From: Treponema sp.
GTDB lineage: Bacteria > Spirochaetota > Spirochaetia > Treponematales > Treponemataceae
Assembly (NCBI GenBank): GCA_017469785.1
Contig: JAFUFU010000062.1
Coordinates: 1-43,015, forward strand
DNA length: 43,015 nucleotides
Direction of reading: 5' to 3'
Made by a program: the position numbers and the translations under genes
The notes under the pieces: model-generated
What the model was told of the DNA's origin: nothing
Database searches by the model: none
Seen by the model: the letters and a program-made list of their open reading frames with translations, nothing else
Part shown: positions 41,598 to 43,015 of the stretch, one piece after another
How the letters are laid out: each line of letters begins with the position of its first letter
Position numbering within the stretch: position 1 is the first letter of the stretch

Positions 41598-42842
41598 ATG
41601 AACAAAGCACTTGAAACTTTAAAAGAACGCGGATTTTTTGCCCAGTGCACTGATGAACAGGGGCTTTCTGATTTGATGGACAAAGGCCCGGTTGCTTTTT
41701 ATGTCGGTTGTGATCCCACAGGCCCAAGCCTCCATATCGGTCACATGGTTCCCTTCTTTGCCCTCCGCCATTTGCGCAAATTCGGCCATATCGGTATCGC
41801 TTTGATTGGCGGCGGCACTGCCCGAATCGGAGATCCTTCCGGCAAAACCGAAATGCGTAAGATGATTTCTTACGAGCAGATTGACCAGAATGTCGAGACA
41901 ATCAAGGCTCAGCTGGATAAATTCATCGGCTTCGACAACAAGACGGCTTTTTCTGACAACAACAAGGACTGGCTCGCAGACCTCAACTACATCGACTTCT
42001 TGCGTGACATCGGCTCTTGCTTCTCCGTAAACAAAATGCTTTCTTACGAGGCTTACAAACAGCGATTGGAGCGTGGTCTTTCTTTCATCGAGTTCAACTA
42101 CCAGCTTTTGCAGAGCTACGACTTCCTTCGATTGCACGAAAAACACAACGTTCAGCTTCAGATTGGCGGCGACGACCAGTGGGGCAACATTACTGCGGGC
42201 GTTGATTTGATTCGACGAAAGCTCGGTGGAACTGAGGAACTTAACGCTCAGCATAATGTTTTCGGCCTTACGTTCCCGCTTATTACCCGAAGCGACGGCA
42301 AAAAGATGGGTAAAACTGAGAAGGGTGCTATCTTCCTCGACGAGAACATGACCAGCGTCTACGACTTCTTCCAGTACTGGCGAAATGTCGCAGACCCTGA
42401 TGTAGAGAAATTCTTCAAGCTCTTCACATTCCTTGAAATCCCGGAGATTAAGGAAATCTGTGCAGGCGACATCAATGCCGCAAAAGAGCGACTGGCTTAC
42501 GAAGTTACCAAAGAAATACACGGCAAGGAAAAGGCTGATTCTGCTCTCGCGGGCGCGAAGGCGGCTTTCAGCGGCGAGGGCGACAAAACCCAGATGCCGA
42601 CCGTTGAGCTTTCTAAAGGCGACCTTGAGGCTGGAATCGGTGTTCTTTCACTCTTCGTGAGCGCAAAACTCGCTTCTTCAAACGGAGATGCCCGAAGGTT
42701 GATTCAGGGTAACGGCGCTTCCTTAAACGGCGAGGCACTTTCTGACCCGACACTCAAAGTCACGGCGGCAAATCTTGACAAAGACGGCGAGCTTGTCCTG
42801 CGGGCAGGAAAGAAAAAGTTCTGCAGGGTTGTGTTCAAATAA
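41598..42842 (+). CDS. tyrS: Tyrosyl-tRNA synthetase
   Basis: Class I aminoacyl-tRNA synthetase charging tRNA-Tyr, 414 aa. Catalytic motifs: GCDPTGPSLHIGHMVPF (HIGH at about 45-48), the Tyr-binding region YQLLQSYDF, IGGDDQWGN, and KMGKT in the KMSKS position. The C-terminal S4-like RNA-binding domain begins near residue 345 (SSNGDARRLIQGNGASLNGE). ATG 41598 has AAAAGGAAA upstream. The TyrS class of typical bacterial length; all motifs intact. Right border of the accessory island. Confidence 0.96.
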   Translation: MNKALETLKERGFFAQCTDEQGLSDLMDKGPVAFYVGCDPTGPSLHIGHMVPFFALRHLRKFGHIGIALIGGGTARIGDPSGKTEMRKMISYEQIDQNVETIKAQLDKFIGFDNKTAFSDNNKDWLADLNYIDFLRDIGSCFSVNKMLSYEAYKQRLERGLSFIEFNYQLLQSYDFLRLHEKHNVQLQIGGDDQWGNITAGVDLIRRKLGGTEELNAQHNVFGLTFPLITRSDGKKMGKTEKGAIFLDENMTSVYDFFQYWRNVADPDVEKFFKLFTFLEIPEIKEICAGDINAAKERLAYEVTKEIHGKEKADSALAGAKAAFSGEGDKTQMPTVELSKGDLEAGIGVLSLFVSAKLASSNGDARRLIQGNGASLNGEALSDPTLKVTAANLDKDGELVLRAGKKKFCRVVFK

Positions 42843-42874
42843 AGGAAAATTTGATTTTTTGGGACCGTCAGTTT

Positions 42875-42888
42875 TGAAGTGCACTTCA
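42875..42888. other. Perfect 14-bp palindrome after tyrS
   Basis: TGAAGTGCACTTCA lies 33 bp after the tyrS stop and just before the IS end. No loop, so a poor RNA terminator; could be a protein site or an IS target region. Confidence 0.35.
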
Positions 42889-42895
42889 TTTGATA

Positions 42896-42935
42896 TGTAC
42901 CCCTTTTACTGGACAAAAGTAAAAGGGGTATTTTT
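42896..42935 (+). mobile_element. Left end of an insertion sequence, with terminator-like inverted repeat
   Basis: Arms ACCCCTTTTAC (42899-42909) and GTAAAAGGGGT (42919-42929), 9-nt loop, then ATTTTT. TGTACCCC near 42896 looks like a TG-type IS terminus. The hairpin can stop read-through from tyrS into the transposase. The right end lies outside the window. Confidence 0.55.
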
Positions 42936-43015
42936 ATGCGCTATTCATTTGAATACAAAAAGAAATGTGTTGAATTGTATCGACAAGGAATCTGGGTTGA
43001 GACTCCAGATGGTTT
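42936..43015 (+). CDS. IS transposase, N-terminal fragment (continues past window)
   Basis: ATG 42936 opens MRYSFEYKKKCVELYRQGIW to the window end. (F/Y)E(Y/F)KKK..V..Y..G is the usual start of the helix-turn-helix OrfA/transposase of the IS3/IS150-like group. Only 26 codons are visible, so the family call is tentative. The ribosome-binding region is occupied by the AAAAGGGG arm of the hairpin, which would limit translation of read-through transcripts. Confidence 0.6.
   Translation, partial: MRYSFEYKKKCVELYRQGIWVETPDG

Noticed and set aside
41619..42521. 300-codon open frame on the minus strand inside tyrS
   Set aside because: Exact antisense shadow of the intact tyrS; no ribosome-binding site and no protein-like motifs.

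Overview
The window looks like a chromosomal segment of a gut- or rumen-type Treponema (Spirochaetota). I infer this from the style of the housekeeping proteins (RF2, FtsY, LolCDE, McsA-McsB-ClpC, a D-lactate dehydrogenase, TyrRS), an MptD/Trep_Strep-type ECF S component, and moderate GC with A/T-rich intergenic DNA. No rRNA, tRNA or CRISPR array was seen, and species cannot be fixed without a search.

Layout. (1) 1-8222, + strand: the 3' end of prfB, a secreted protein of unknown function, ftsY, a putative lipoprotein, and lolC-lolD-lolE for outer-membrane lipoprotein export. (2) 8243-20141, + strand: a trans-envelope uptake locus. It encodes two ABC half-transporters, ExbB, ExbD, TonB, an ECF S component, EcfT, a double-ATPase EcfA, a TonB-dependent receptor and two Asp-tethered lipoproteins. 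A near-identical 23-bp palindrome lies exactly 12 bp upstream of the -35 box of both promoters in this locus (before the first ABC gene and before the receptor), so the two units probably form one regulon. The likely cargo is a metal chelate or metallophore, but the substrate is not proven. (3) 20186-25493, + strand: mcsA-mcsB-clpC (protein-arginine kinase and AAA+ unfoldase) behind a perfect 28-bp palindrome and a good promoter, then a D-lactate dehydrogenase gene. (4) 25494-41405: a defence/accessory island inserted between ldh and tyrS. It holds a decayed McrBC locus, an AlbA_2/Schlafen-ATPase regulator with a leaderless-looking start, an A/T-rich two-gene cassette I cannot identify (helical protein plus PD-(D/E)XK-like protein, both interrupted), an IS256-family transposase fragment, RavA-ViaA with an unusual RavA (tandem 68-residue repeats and a C-terminal CBM48-like domain), a decaying minus-strand CBASS operon (patatin effector, CD-NTase, E2-like protein), an Abi_2-family protein, a small coiled-coil protein, and a decayed small gene with its own terminator. 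(5) 41462-43015: tyrS with promoter, then the left end of an IS whose transposase runs out of the window.

Main points. The CBASS operon carries an independent disabling lesion in every gene, including a stop codon exactly at the Ser of the CD-NTase G-S motif. Three genes in the island appear to be broken by one extra base in an A/T homopolymer, which could be sequencing error, phase variation or decay. The ravA operon and the coiled-coil gene at 40760 share a non-sigma70-looking promoter element (AAATCTGTCAACT, 17 bp, CTAGTAA), suggesting a common alternative sigma factor. The best candidates for something undescribed are the A/T-rich two-gene cassette, the CBM48-bearing RavA, and the palindrome-controlled TonB/ECF/ABC uptake locus.
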